64,000 bases of DNA, from the NCBI RefSeq assembly GCF_947494015.1, contig NZ_CANLTL010000004.1:124001-188000 (forward strand), written 5' to 3'. The notes beneath the pieces are model-generated. The model saw only the letters and a program-made list of their open reading frames with translations. It was not told the origin of the DNA and searched no databases. This document shows positions 25,585 to 33,222 of the stretch, one piece after another. The translations under genes were made by a program, and so were the position numbers. Source of the stretch: an uncultured Cellulomonas sp. (GTDB lineage: Bacteria > Actinomycetota > Actinomycetes > Actinomycetales > Cellulomonadaceae). Every line of letters starts with the position of its first letter. The stretch's first letter is position 1.

Positions 25585-27024
25585 GTGACCCGGACGCGCT
25601 GGGTCCTCGCCGCACCGGACGACTCCGTGGCCGCCCGGCTCGTCGCGCTGCGCGCCGAGCTCGGCGTCCCCGAGACCTTCGAGGACCGGGTGCTCGCCGA
25701 GGCGGAGCAGGCCGCCGCCGGGCCGGACGACGCGCGCCTGGACGTCGGGGAGCGCGCGGACCTGCGCGAGCTCCCCTTCGTGACCGTCGACCCGCCCGGC
25801 TCGAGGGACCTGGACCAGGCGGTCCACCTCGAGCGCCGCGCCGCGGCCGGCTATCGCGTCCGCTACGCCATCGCCGACGTCGCCGCGTTCGTCCGGCCCG
25901 GCGGGGCGGTCGACGCCGAGGCGCACGCCCGCGCCGAGACGGTCTACTGCCCGGACCGTCGGGTCCCGCTGCACCCGCCGGTCCTGTCCGAGGGCGCGGC
26001 GTCGCTGCTGCCCGGCCAGGACCGGCCCGCGATCGTGTGGACGATCGACCTGGACGCGGACGGCGAGGTCGTGGCGGCCGACGTCGGCCGCGCCACCGTG
26101 CGCAGCACCGCCCAGCTCGACTACGCGAAGGTCCAGCGGGCCCTGGACGCCGCCGGGCCGGGCGACGCCGACTCGCTGCCCGTGCTGCTGGCCGAGGTGG
26201 GAACCGCACGGGCCGGGCTCGAGCGGGCCCGCGGCGGGGTGTCCCTGTCCCGCCCGGAGCAGAGCGTCGTGCCCACCGGCGGGGGCTACGCGCTGGAGTA
26301 CCGGGCGTCCCTGCCGGTCGAGGGGCACAACGCCCAGATCTCGCTGCTCACCGGGACGGTCGCCGCCCGGATGATGCTGGACGCCGGCGTCGGGGTGCTG
26401 CGGACCATGCCGCCGGCCGACCCGGAGGCGGTCGCGCGGCTGCGACGGCAGGCCGGGGCGCTGGACGTCCCGTGGCCGGACGGTGAGACCTACGGCGAGG
26501 TGCTCGCCCGGCTGGACCCGTCGAGCCCGCAGACGGCGGCGTTCCACGTGGCCGCCGTCGGGCTGTTCCGGGGCGCGGCGTGGACGGCGTTCCGCGGCAC
26601 GCCGCCCGAGGTGGTCGAGCACGCCGCGATCGGCGCCCCGTACGCGCACGTGACCGCACCGCTGCGCCGGCTGGTCGACCGGTACGGGCTCGAGATCTGC
26701 CTGGCGGCGTGCGCCGGCCGCGACGTCCCGGCCTGGGTGCTCGATGCCCTCGACACGCTGGGGGCGCAGATGGCCGCCGGGGCCCAGCGCGGGGGCGCGG
26801 TCGACCGCGCCTGCACCGACCTGGTCGAGGCAGCGGTCCTGGCCCCGCACGTGGGCGCCGTCATGGCGGGCACCGCCGTCTCGCCGGACACCGTGCAGCT
26901 GCGCGACCCCGCCGTCGTCGCCCGGTGCGAGGGCGACCCGCTCCCGACCGGGGAGCACGTGCGGGTCCGGCTCGTCACCGCCGACCTGGACACCCGCACG
27001 GTGCGGTTCACGCTCGCGTCCTGA
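25585..27024 (+). CDS. RNB-domain ribonuclease (RNase II/R family)
   Basis: A 479-residue 3'-5' exoribonuclease-like protein. The active-site segment is PPGSRDLDQAVHL, with clustered aspartates near residue 75, followed by VRYAIADVAAFVRPGG, AETVYCPDRRVPLHPPVLSE and NAQISLLTGTVAARMM. YAHVTAPLRRLVDRYGLE is the usual late RNB motif. It is shorter than RNase R, lacking clear N-terminal cold-shock and C-terminal S1 domains, as in the compact actinobacterial group. The GTG start is four bases after the dehydrogenase stop. Confidence 0.9.
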   Translation: MTRTRWVLAAPDDSVAARLVALRAELGVPETFEDRVLAEAEQAAAGPDDARLDVGERADLRELPFVTVDPPGSRDLDQAVHLERRAAAGYRVRYAIADVAAFVRPGGAVDAEAHARAETVYCPDRRVPLHPPVLSEGAASLLPGQDRPAIVWTIDLDADGEVVAADVGRATVRSTAQLDYAKVQRALDAAGPGDADSLPVLLAEVGTARAGLERARGGVSLSRPEQSVVPTGGGYALEYRASLPVEGHNAQISLLTGTVAARMMLDAGVGVLRTMPPADPEAVARLRRQAGALDVPWPDGETYGEVLARLDPSSPQTAAFHVAAVGLFRGAAWTAFRGTPPEVVEHAAIGAPYAHVTAPLRRLVDRYGLEICLAACAGRDVPAWVLDALDTLGAQMAAGAQRGGAVDRACTDLVEAAVLAPHVGAVMAGTAVSPDTVQLRDPAVVARCEGDPLPTGEHVRVRLVTADLDTRTVRFTLAS

Positions 27025-27133
27025 CGGCGGGCCCTCGCGGCGAGGGCCCGACGCCCGGCCGCGGCGACCCGTCGGCAGGGCTCCGGGGTGGCGCCTCGGC
27101 GTCGGACCGCCGGGCACCACCCCGCCCTCGCGC

Positions 27134-27307
27134 CTAGTGCTTGAAGGCGTCCTTGACCTTCTCGCCGGCCTGCTTGAGGTCGGACGACGCCTGGTCGCCC
27201 TTGCCCTCCGCCTCGAGCTGCTCGTCGCCCGTGCCCTTGCCGGCCGCCTCCTTCGACTTGCCGGTCAGGTCCTCGGTGGCGTTGCGCAGCTTGTCGTCCA
27301 GTCCCAT
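27134..27307 (-). CDS. CsbD family stress protein
   Basis: A 57-residue hydrophilic CsbD-like protein: MGLDDKLRNATEDLTGKSKE, then repeated Gly/Lys/Glu segments. CsbD proteins are induced in general stress responses, and their molecular role is unknown. GGAGGAG is seven bases before the ATG at 27307. It is divergent from the CDP-alcohol phosphatidyltransferase gene. Confidence 0.9.
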   Translation of the reverse strand: MGLDDKLRNATEDLTGKSKEAAGKGTGDEQLEAEGKGDQASSDLKQAGEKVKDAFKH

Positions 27308-27422
27308 GACGGTCTCCTCCGGTAGTGGTCCTGCGACGCTACGTCCGCGCGGGGGCCGGCGCCCGTCGTGGCGGCCCGGGGCCCTAGGATCGGCGGGTCG
27401 GGAGTGCAAGGGCGGGGGAGAC

Positions 27423-28007
27423 GTGGGACGCGAGCAGGTGGTCAGCGGCCGCATCCTCACCGTCCCCAACGCCATCAGCGGGGTGCGCCTCGCGCTCGTG
27501 CCGGTGTTCGCCGTGCTGATCTTCCGTGGCCAGGACGTGTGGGCGCTGGGCGTGCTCGCGCTGTCCGGCGCCAGCGACTGGCTCGACGGATTCATCGCCC
27601 GGCGCTTCGATCAGGTCTCGCGCCTGGGCAAGGTCCTCGACCCGGCCGCCGACCGGCTCTTCATCCTGGTCACGCTGATCGCGCTGGTCTGGCGCGACGC
27701 CATCCCGCTGTGGCTGGTCCTCGCGCTGGTCAGCCGCGACGTCCTGCTCGCCTGCCTCATGCCGTTCCTGGCCCGCCAGCGGTACGGCCCCCTCCCGGTG
27801 CACTTCGCCGGCAAGGCCGCGACGTTCGCGCTGCTGTACGCCTTCCCGCTGCTGCTCCTGGCCGAGTGGACCGGCCCGGTGGGCACGACGGCGGCCGTGC
27901 TGGGCTGGGCGTTCGCGTGGTGGGGCCTGGGCCTGTACTGGCTGGCGGCGGTCCTGTACCTCGTGCAGGCACGTGCCCTGCTCGGTGCCGACCGGGTGAC
28001 GGTGTGA
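27423..28007 (+). CDS. CDP-alcohol phosphatidyltransferase (PgsA family)
   Basis: A 194-residue integral membrane enzyme that swaps CMP of a CDP-diacylglycerol-type donor for an alcohol, probably glycerol phosphate or inositol phosphate, to make phospholipid. The diagnostic motif is complete: ASDWLDGFIARRFD followed by RLGKVLDPAADR. Several hydrophobic segments follow, the last around WWGLGLYWLAAVLYLV. The GTG at 27423 has GGGGGAG upstream, and a TAGGAT hexamer lies about 35 bp before it. It overlaps the next gene by GTGA and heads a conserved block. Confidence 0.93.
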   Translation: MGREQVVSGRILTVPNAISGVRLALVPVFAVLIFRGQDVWALGVLALSGASDWLDGFIARRFDQVSRLGKVLDPAADRLFILVTLIALVWRDAIPLWLVLALVSRDVLLACLMPFLARQRYGPLPVHFAGKAATFALLYAFPLLLLAEWTGPVGTTAAVLGWAFAWWGLGLYWLAAVLYLVQARALLGADRVTV

Positions 28008-29008
28008 CCGGCCCGACCGATCGGCGCCCCACGGCGGCGCGCGGGCCCGTCGACGCGTCGATGACGCTCCTCAACGAGGTCATGCACCGACCGCTGGACC
28101 CCGGCTACGCCGAGGCCACCGAACGACGCCGGCGCGGTGAGGCGCCGGCGCTGCCCGCGTGGCGACGCGCCCTGCTCGCCGCCGTCGCGGTGGCGCTCGG
28201 CGTGGCGATGACCACGGCCGCGAGCACCCTGCGCGCCCCCCGGCCCGAGGCGGTGCAGGCACGCACCCTGCTGACCGCGCAGATCGCCGAGAGCAGCGCC
28301 GCCGCGGACGCCCTGCAGACGAGGACCGACGCGATGAGCCGGGAGATCGCCGAGCTGCGGACCGAGGCGCTGTCCGCGCAGGACCCGGCGCTCCTCGAGA
28401 CGCTCGCGCGCGACGAGCTCACCTCCGGCACGGCGGCCGTCACCGGCCCTGGTCTGCGCCTGACGTTGGCGGACGCGCCGGTGGTCGAGGGCGACCCGGA
28501 CGGCGCGGACCTGGACTTCCGCGTCCAGGACGTCGACGTGCAGGTCGTCGTGAACGGGCTGTGGGCGGCCGGCGCGGAGGCGGTCGCGATCGACGGGCAG
28601 CGGCTGACCGTGCTGACCGCCATCCGCACGGCCGGCAGCGCGATCCTGGTCGACCTCGCGCCGCTCAGCTCGCCGTACGTGGTGGAGGCGATCGGCGACC
28701 CGACCGCGATGCAGACCGCGTTCGCCCGGACGGCCGCGGGGCAGCACCTGTCCTCGCTGCAGAACACCTACGGGATCACCAGCCGCGTCAGCGCCGAGGA
28801 CGCGCTGGCGCTGCCCGGCTCCTCCCGCACCCGCCTGCGCTTCGCCGAGCCGGTGGTCCCCGAGCCGGCCGACCCCGAGCTCGGCCCGGCGCCCGACCCG
28901 GAGCTCGACCCGCGCGCGGGGACCGCGGCCGGTCGCGGTGGCACGAGCCGGACCGCACTGCCCGATGTGGCATCGTCGGGGACTCGGGACGAGGGGAGCG
29001 GTTCGTGA
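28004..29008 (+). CDS. DUF881 family protein (first copy)
   Basis: A 334-residue membrane-anchored protein. A cytoplasmic N-terminus of about 45 residues is followed by one membrane segment (ALLAAVAVALGVAMTTAAST) and a coiled-coil-like stretch. The DUF881 domain includes VTGPGLRLTLADAPV, FRVQDVDVQVVVNGLWAAGAEAVAIDGQRL and SPYVVEAIGDP. A Pro/Glu/Asp tail ends the chain. Function is unknown; genes of this family lie near envelope and division genes in Actinobacteria. It overlaps both neighbours by GTGA-type junctions. Confidence 0.9.
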   Translation: MTGPTDRRPTAARGPVDASMTLLNEVMHRPLDPGYAEATERRRRGEAPALPAWRRALLAAVAVALGVAMTTAASTLRAPRPEAVQARTLLTAQIAESSAAADALQTRTDAMSREIAELRTEALSAQDPALLETLARDELTSGTAAVTGPGLRLTLADAPVVEGDPDGADLDFRVQDVDVQVVVNGLWAAGAEAVAIDGQRLTVLTAIRTAGSAILVDLAPLSSPYVVEAIGDPTAMQTAFARTAAGQHLSSLQNTYGITSRVSAEDALALPGSSRTRLRFAEPVVPEPADPELGPAPDPELDPRAGTAAGRGGTSRTALPDVASSGTRDEGSGS

Positions 29009-29337
29009 TCGCGGTGCTGGGCCTTGTCGTGGGCGTGATCGGCGGGATCGTCCTGCAGCCGACCGTGCCCCTGTCGGTCCAGCCCTACCTGCCGATCGCG
29101 GTGGTCGCCGCGCTCGACGCGCTGTTCGGTGGTCTGCGCGCCCTGCTGGACGGCATCTTCGACGACCGTGTCTTCGTCGTCTCGTTCCTGTCCAACGCCG
29201 TCGTCGCGGCCCTGATCGTCTTCCTCGGCGACCAGCTCGGCGTCGGCACGCAGCTCTCGACGGCCGTCGTGGTCGTGCTCGGGATCCGCATCTTCTCCAA
29301 CGCGGCCGCGATCCGCCGCCACCTGTTCAAGGCGTGA
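29005..29337 (+). CDS. sbp: Small basic protein family (DUF1290) membrane protein
   Basis: A 110-residue protein with three hydrophobic segments. It matches the small basic protein (Sbp) family of Gram-positive bacteria: VIAVLGLVVGVIGGIVLQP, then YLPIAVVAALDALFGGLRA and IFDDRVFVVSFLSNAVVAAL, ending GIRIFSNAAAIRRHLF. It sits between two DUF881 genes, the usual setting, with GTG at 29005 overlapping the upstream stop. Function is not established; its genomic company suggests a cell envelope or division role. Confidence 0.9.
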   Translation: MIAVLGLVVGVIGGIVLQPTVPLSVQPYLPIAVVAALDALFGGLRALLDGIFDDRVFVVSFLSNAVVAALIVFLGDQLGVGTQLSTAVVVVLGIRIFSNAAAIRRHLFKA

Positions 29338-29344
29338 GCGAGCC

Positions 29345-30121
29345 GTGAGCGTGACCGACCCGCCCGGCAGCCCCGACGCACCCGAGCCGCCGGACCGACG
29401 GTCCCCGTGGCGGACCATCGGGCAGGCGCTGCGCCCCCGCGGCTCGCGCTCGCAGCTGCTCGCCGGGCTGCTGTGCGCGCTGCTGGGGTTCGCCGTCGTC
29501 GTGCAGGTGCGTCAGAACCAGGTCGAGGGGCTGTCCCGGCTGCCGCAGTCCGAGCTCGTGCGCATCCTCGACCAGGCCAACCAGCGCACCGACGACCTCG
29601 AGCGGGAGGCCGCCGCCCTGGAGGCGACCCGGCAGGAGCTGCTCAGCGGGTCGGGCCAGCAGGCGGCTGCCCTGGAGGCCGCCACCGCGGCGGCCGAGAC
29701 GCAGGGGATCCTGTCCGGCCGGCTGCCCGCGCAGGGTCCGGGGATCGAGCTGGTGATCTCCGACCCGCGCGGCGACATCACCCCGATCGCGCTGTTCAAC
29801 GTGCTCGAGGAGCTGCGCAACGCCGGCGCCGAGGCGATCCAGCTCGACGACGTGCGGATCGTGGCGAGCAGCTACTTCACCGGCGCCCCGGGCGCGGTCG
29901 TCGTCGACGGCGTGCCGGTCGAGGCGCCGTACCGGTGGACCGTCATCGGCGACCCCGACACGATGGGGCCGGCGCTGGAGATCCCGGGTGGCGCGCTGGC
30001 GCAGATCCGCAACTACGGCGGGTCCGGCACCCCGCAGTCCCGCCTGCAGGTGGAGGTGACGGCCACCCGCGCCGTCCCCGAGCCACGGTTCGCCACCCCG
30101 CTGCCCGCGGACGAGGGATGA
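29345..30121 (+). CDS. DUF881 family protein (second copy)
   Basis: A 258-residue membrane-anchored protein. One transmembrane segment (LLAGLLCALLGFAVVVQV) lies at about residues 38-56, with a predicted coiled coil (LDQANQRTDDLEREAAALEA) after it. The DUF881 domain includes GPGIELVISDPRGDITPIAL, FNVLEELRNAGAEAIQLDD and VEAPYRWTVIGDPDTMGPAL. The GTG at 29345 is seven bases after the Sbp stop. Pairing of two divergent DUF881 proteins around Sbp suggests they work in one complex (inference). Confidence 0.9.
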   Translation: MSVTDPPGSPDAPEPPDRRSPWRTIGQALRPRGSRSQLLAGLLCALLGFAVVVQVRQNQVEGLSRLPQSELVRILDQANQRTDDLEREAAALEATRQELLSGSGQQAAALEAATAAAETQGILSGRLPAQGPGIELVISDPRGDITPIALFNVLEELRNAGAEAIQLDDVRIVASSYFTGAPGAVVVDGVPVEAPYRWTVIGDPDTMGPALEIPGGALAQIRNYGGSGTPQSRLQVEVTATRAVPEPRFATPLPADEG

Positions 30122-30212
30122 GGGCTGCACCGCTCGGGGCTGACCCCATAGTGTGTGCTCACATCCGTGCCGGCACGCGCCGCCGGAACCACCACCACGC
30201 TCGGGAGGCGAG

Positions 30213-30761
30213 ATGACGGACGGCCCTCAGGTGCCCGATCCCGTGCGCGACGGCAGCACACCGGGGCACGGCGGGTCCCATTCCGTCAGCGGGTCGCGCA
30301 GCAGCGCCGAGACCACGGTCAACCTGGGCAACCTCGGCAACCTGGGCACCGTCGACCAGGAGCCCGAGGCCCTGGCGCCCGCCGGTCTGACGCCGGACGA
30401 CACCGCCGCGGTGCGAGCGCTGCCGCCGACCTCGGCGCTGCTCATCATGCAGCGGGGCCCCAGCGCCGGCGCCCGCTTCCTGCTCGACGCCGAGCGCACG
30501 GTCGCCGGCCGGAGCGTGGACGCGGACATCTTCCTCGACGACGTGACCGTCTCGCGCCGGCACGCCGAGTTCGTGCGGCAGGGCGACGACTTCGTGGTGC
30601 GCGACGTCGGCTCGCTGAACGGCACGTACGTCAACCGTGACCGGATCGACGCGGCGGTGCTGCGCGGCGGTGACGAGGTGCAGATCGGCAAGTACCGGCT
30701 GACGTTCCACCCCAGTCCCCGCCGGGACGCGGGCGGCGCCGGCGCACCCGCGCAGCCGTGA
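30213..30761 (+). CDS. garA: FHA-domain protein, GarA/OdhI type
   Basis: A 182-residue protein with a disordered N-terminal 75 residues and a C-terminal FHA domain that binds phosphothreonine. FHA motifs are VAGRSVDADIFLDD, TVSRRHAEFV and VGSLNGTYVN. The N-terminal part carries ETTVNL, resembling the ETT-type phosphorylation site of GarA and OdhI, by which kinases switch control of glutamate and 2-oxoglutarate metabolism. The ATG at 30213 has GGGAGG upstream, and a TAGTGT -10-like hexamer lies at 30149-30154. Gene order matches the garA region of mycobacteria, which supports the name. Confidence 0.87.
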   Translation: MTDGPQVPDPVRDGSTPGHGGSHSVSGSRSSAETTVNLGNLGNLGTVDQEPEALAPAGLTPDDTAAVRALPPTSALLIMQRGPSAGARFLLDAERTVAGRSVDADIFLDDVTVSRRHAEFVRQGDDFVVRDVGSLNGTYVNRDRIDAAVLRGGDEVQIGKYRLTFHPSPRRDAGGAGAPAQP

Positions 30762-30822
30762 GCCGCGTGCGGAGCCTGCGGGACCGGCGGACGAGCCGGC
30801 GCACGAGCCGGTCTGGGGACCG

Positions 30823-31614
30823 GTGGTGAGCCCGGCCCAGGACCGCGCCCGGTCCGACGTCCCCGGCCGCGACGCGTCGTCGGCGCCACGGCGCCCGCAC
30901 GTCGTCGAGCCGTGGCCGCGCGGGATCTCCCGGCGGGCCTCCATGCGGATCTCCGACGTGCTGGGCGCGCTGCAGCTCGAGTTCCCCACGGTGACCAACT
31001 CCAAGCTCCGGTTCCTCGAGGAGCAGGGCCTGGTCGAGCCCGTGCGCACCCAGGCCGGCTACCGCCAGTACAGCCCCGCGGACGTCGAGCGGCTGCGGTT
31101 CGTGCTGCGCCAGCAGCGCGACCGGTACCTGCCGCTGAAGGTGATCGGCGAGCAGCTCGCCGCCCTCGACGCCGGCGAGGAGGACGAGTCGCCCGCGCCC
31201 GCGCGCCTGGCGACCGCCGACGGCGTCCGGCAGGCGCCCACCGTCGCCGGACGCTTCACCCCCGCCGCCCTGGCGGCGGAGGCGGGCGTCGAGGAGAGCG
31301 TGGTCACCGAGCTGGTCGAGGCGGGCGTGCTCCGACCCGGCACCCACGGCCACTTCGACCTGTGGGCGCGCGACGTCGTCGTGCTGGCCGCCGCACTGCG
31401 CGAGCACGGCATCGACGCGCGCCACCTGCGGGGCTTCCGGGCCGCCGCCGACCGTCAGGTCGACCTCGTGGAGCAGGTCGTCGCGCCGTGGCGCGGCCAG
31501 CACACCAGCTCCTCGCGGGCGCGCGCCGCGACCCTCGCGGCCGAGCTCGGCGAGCTGTGCGGTCAGCTGCACACGGTGATGGTGCGCGCCGGGGTCGCGG
31601 ACCTTGCGCCGTGA
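30823..31614 (+). CDS. MerR-family transcriptional regulator (FtsR type)
   Basis: A 263-residue DNA-binding protein. The MerR winged helix (about residues 40-115) reads MRISDVLGALQLEFPTVTNS, KLRFLEEQGLVEP, GYRQYSPADVERL and RDRYLPLKVIGEQL. This is characteristic of the Rv1828/FtsR group, which activates ftsZ in corynebacteria. A second helical region (TPAALAAEAGVEESVV) occupies the C-terminal half and probably mediates dimerisation or ligand sensing. The first in-frame GTG is at 30823; an internal ATG at 30943 would remove the 40-residue variable leader, so the start is uncertain. Confidence 0.88.
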   Translation: MVSPAQDRARSDVPGRDASSAPRRPHVVEPWPRGISRRASMRISDVLGALQLEFPTVTNSKLRFLEEQGLVEPVRTQAGYRQYSPADVERLRFVLRQQRDRYLPLKVIGEQLAALDAGEEDESPAPARLATADGVRQAPTVAGRFTPAALAAEAGVEESVVTELVEAGVLRPGTHGHFDLWARDVVVLAAALREHGIDARHLRGFRAAADRQVDLVEQVVAPWRGQHTSSSRARAATLAAELGELCGQLHTVMVRAGVADLAP

Positions 31615-31628
31615 CGCTGCGGGCGTCG

Positions 31629-31634
31629 TAGCGT
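31629..31634 (+). promoter_or_regulatory. -10 element (TAGCGT) of the bifunctional nuclease gene
   Basis: TAGCGT, then six bases, then GTG 31641: the same leaderless arrangement as dinB. Confidence 0.5.
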
Positions 31635-31640
31635 GGGGCT

Positions 31641-32195
31641 GTGATGGGCGACGACGAGGGCATGGTGCCGGTCGAGGTCGTCGGCGTGCGCCAGCACCTG
31701 GTCGACGACGAGATCGTGGTGCTGCTGCTCGACCCGGCCGCGGAGCTGTTCGTGCCGATCCTCATCGGCCCCACCGAGGCGACCGCGATCGCCACCGCGC
31801 AGGCCGGGGTCATCGCCCCCCGGCCCATGACGCACGACCTGCTGCGTGACGTCCTGGCCGCCCTTGACGTCCGGCTGACGCGGGTCGAGATCACGTCGCT
31901 GACCGACGGCGTTTTCCATGCCGCGCTCGTCCTGGGCACCGGCGTGCGGGTCGACTCCCGGGCGTCCGACGCCATCGCCCTCGCGGTACGCACCGGCAGC
32001 CCCGTCCTGTGCGCCGCGCAGGTGGTCGCGCTGGCCGGGGTCGAGGTGTCGGCGAAGCCCGCCGAGCAGGAGCTCGAGCGGTTCCGGGAGTTCCTCGACC
32101 ACGTCAGCCCGGAGGACTTCGACGAGGGCGACGACGACCCGCCCCCCGCCGGCGGGCCCGGACGCGGCCCCGGTCCGGGCGGCGGCCTGCCCTGA
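31641..32195 (+). CDS. Bifunctional nuclease family protein (DUF151)
   Basis: A protein of about 184 residues with the BFN/DUF151 domain: EVVGVRQHLVDDEIVVLLL, FVPILIGPTEATAIATAQAG, RPMTHDLLRDVLAALDV and VDSRASDAIALAVRTGSPV. The C-terminus has acidic and Pro/Gly-rich stretches. Plant members have nuclease activity; in actinobacteria the role is unproven. GTG 31641 fits the leaderless spacing; ATG 31644 is the next codon. It sits between two MerR regulators, as in mycobacteria. Confidence 0.9.
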   Translation: MMGDDEGMVPVEVVGVRQHLVDDEIVVLLLDPAAELFVPILIGPTEATAIATAQAGVIAPRPMTHDLLRDVLAALDVRLTRVEITSLTDGVFHAALVLGTGVRVDSRASDAIALAVRTGSPVLCAAQVVALAGVEVSAKPAEQELERFREFLDHVSPEDFDEGDDDPPPAGGPGRGPGPGGGLP

Positions 32196-32281
32196 CCGCG
32201 TCCTGAGCAGACCTTCGACCTCAGGTCGACGGTCAGACACGCCGCGAGCGACACGCGGCCCGCGTGTCGAGGGCTGCGTCG

Positions 32282-32310
32282 TTGACCGGCTCCCCGCGTC
32301 GGCCTAGCGT
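32282..32310 (+). promoter_or_regulatory. Sigma-A-type promoter of the second MerR gene
   Basis: TTGACC (32282-32287) and TAGCGT (32305-32310) are separated by 17 bp, the best housekeeping promoter match in the window. The start codon is about 100 bp downstream, leaving an untranslated leader. Confidence 0.65.
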
Positions 32311-32412
32311 GCAGAATGACATCCGTAGCACTCGACCCCGACGACCCGTGTCGTCACCCGGTCGGGAGCGCCGAACCCGGCGGGTGCGCAGAGGTCTGGA
32401 CTTGGAGGACGC

Positions 32413-33000
32413 GTGAGCGGCAGCGGAGAGTCCCTGGAGGCCGCCGGCGGTGTCCCGCAGCGCGCCCAGGGCCTGTTGTTCGGTGACGAGCTCCCCGACC
32501 TCGACGAGACGACGGGGTACCGCGGCCCGACCGCCTGCCGCGCCGCCGGGATCACCTACCGCCAGCTCGACTACTGGGCCCGCACCGGCCTGGTCGAGCC
32601 GGGGATCCGCCCGGCGACCGGCTCCGGGACCCAGCGGCTGTACAGCTTCCGCGACATCCTCGTGCTCAAGGTCGTCAAGCGCCTGCTCGACACCGGCGTG
32701 TCCCTGCAGCAGATCCGCACCGCGGTCGCGCACCTGCGCGAGCGCGGCGTGGAGGACCTGGCGCAGATCACCCTGATGTCGGACGGCGCGTCGGTCTACG
32801 AGTGCACGTCCGCCGACGAGGTCATCGACCTCGTCCAGGGCGGGCAGGGCGTGTTCGGCATCGCGGTCGGCCGGGTGTGGCGCGAGGTCGAGGGCACGCT
32901 CGCCGAGCTGCCGACCGAACGCGCGGAGGACGAGGCGCAGGTGCCGACCGCCGCCGAGGACGAGCTCGCCCGGCGACGTCAGGCCCGCACGGCCGGCTGA
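32413..33000 (+). CDS. MerR-family transcriptional regulator (Rv1830 type)
   Basis: A 195-residue regulator. The MerR domain includes TACRAAGITYRQLDYWARTG, LVEPGIRPATGSGTQRLYS, DILVLKVVKRLLDTGVSL and QQIRTAVAHLRERGV. The later segment SVYECTSADEVIDLVQGGQ and GVFGIAVGRVWREVEG is specific to the Rv1830 group. TTGGAGGACGC directly precedes the GTG at 32413. Unlike its neighbours it has a clear own promoter and a 100-base leader, so it is probably regulated separately. Confidence 0.9.
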   Translation: MSGSGESLEAAGGVPQRAQGLLFGDELPDLDETTGYRGPTACRAAGITYRQLDYWARTGLVEPGIRPATGSGTQRLYSFRDILVLKVVKRLLDTGVSLQQIRTAVAHLRERGVEDLAQITLMSDGASVYECTSADEVIDLVQGGQGVFGIAVGRVWREVEGTLAELPTERAEDEAQVPTAAEDELARRRQARTAG

Positions 33001-33222
33001 GCCGGCTCCAGCCGGCTCCCGTCGGGTCCGGTCGGGCTCCGCCCGGGACCGGGCAGCGGCCCGGCACGCCATCTGGACCGGTGACGCGGCATGTCACCCC
33101 GCCGTGGGAGGATCGCCGCCGTCAGCACAGCCGACGGCACGCCGTGGCTTCCCACCGGCAGGTCCGCCGCCGATCCGTGGGTCCGCCCGGTGCGCCACCC
33201 GACCGATCGGATGGAGTCAGAC

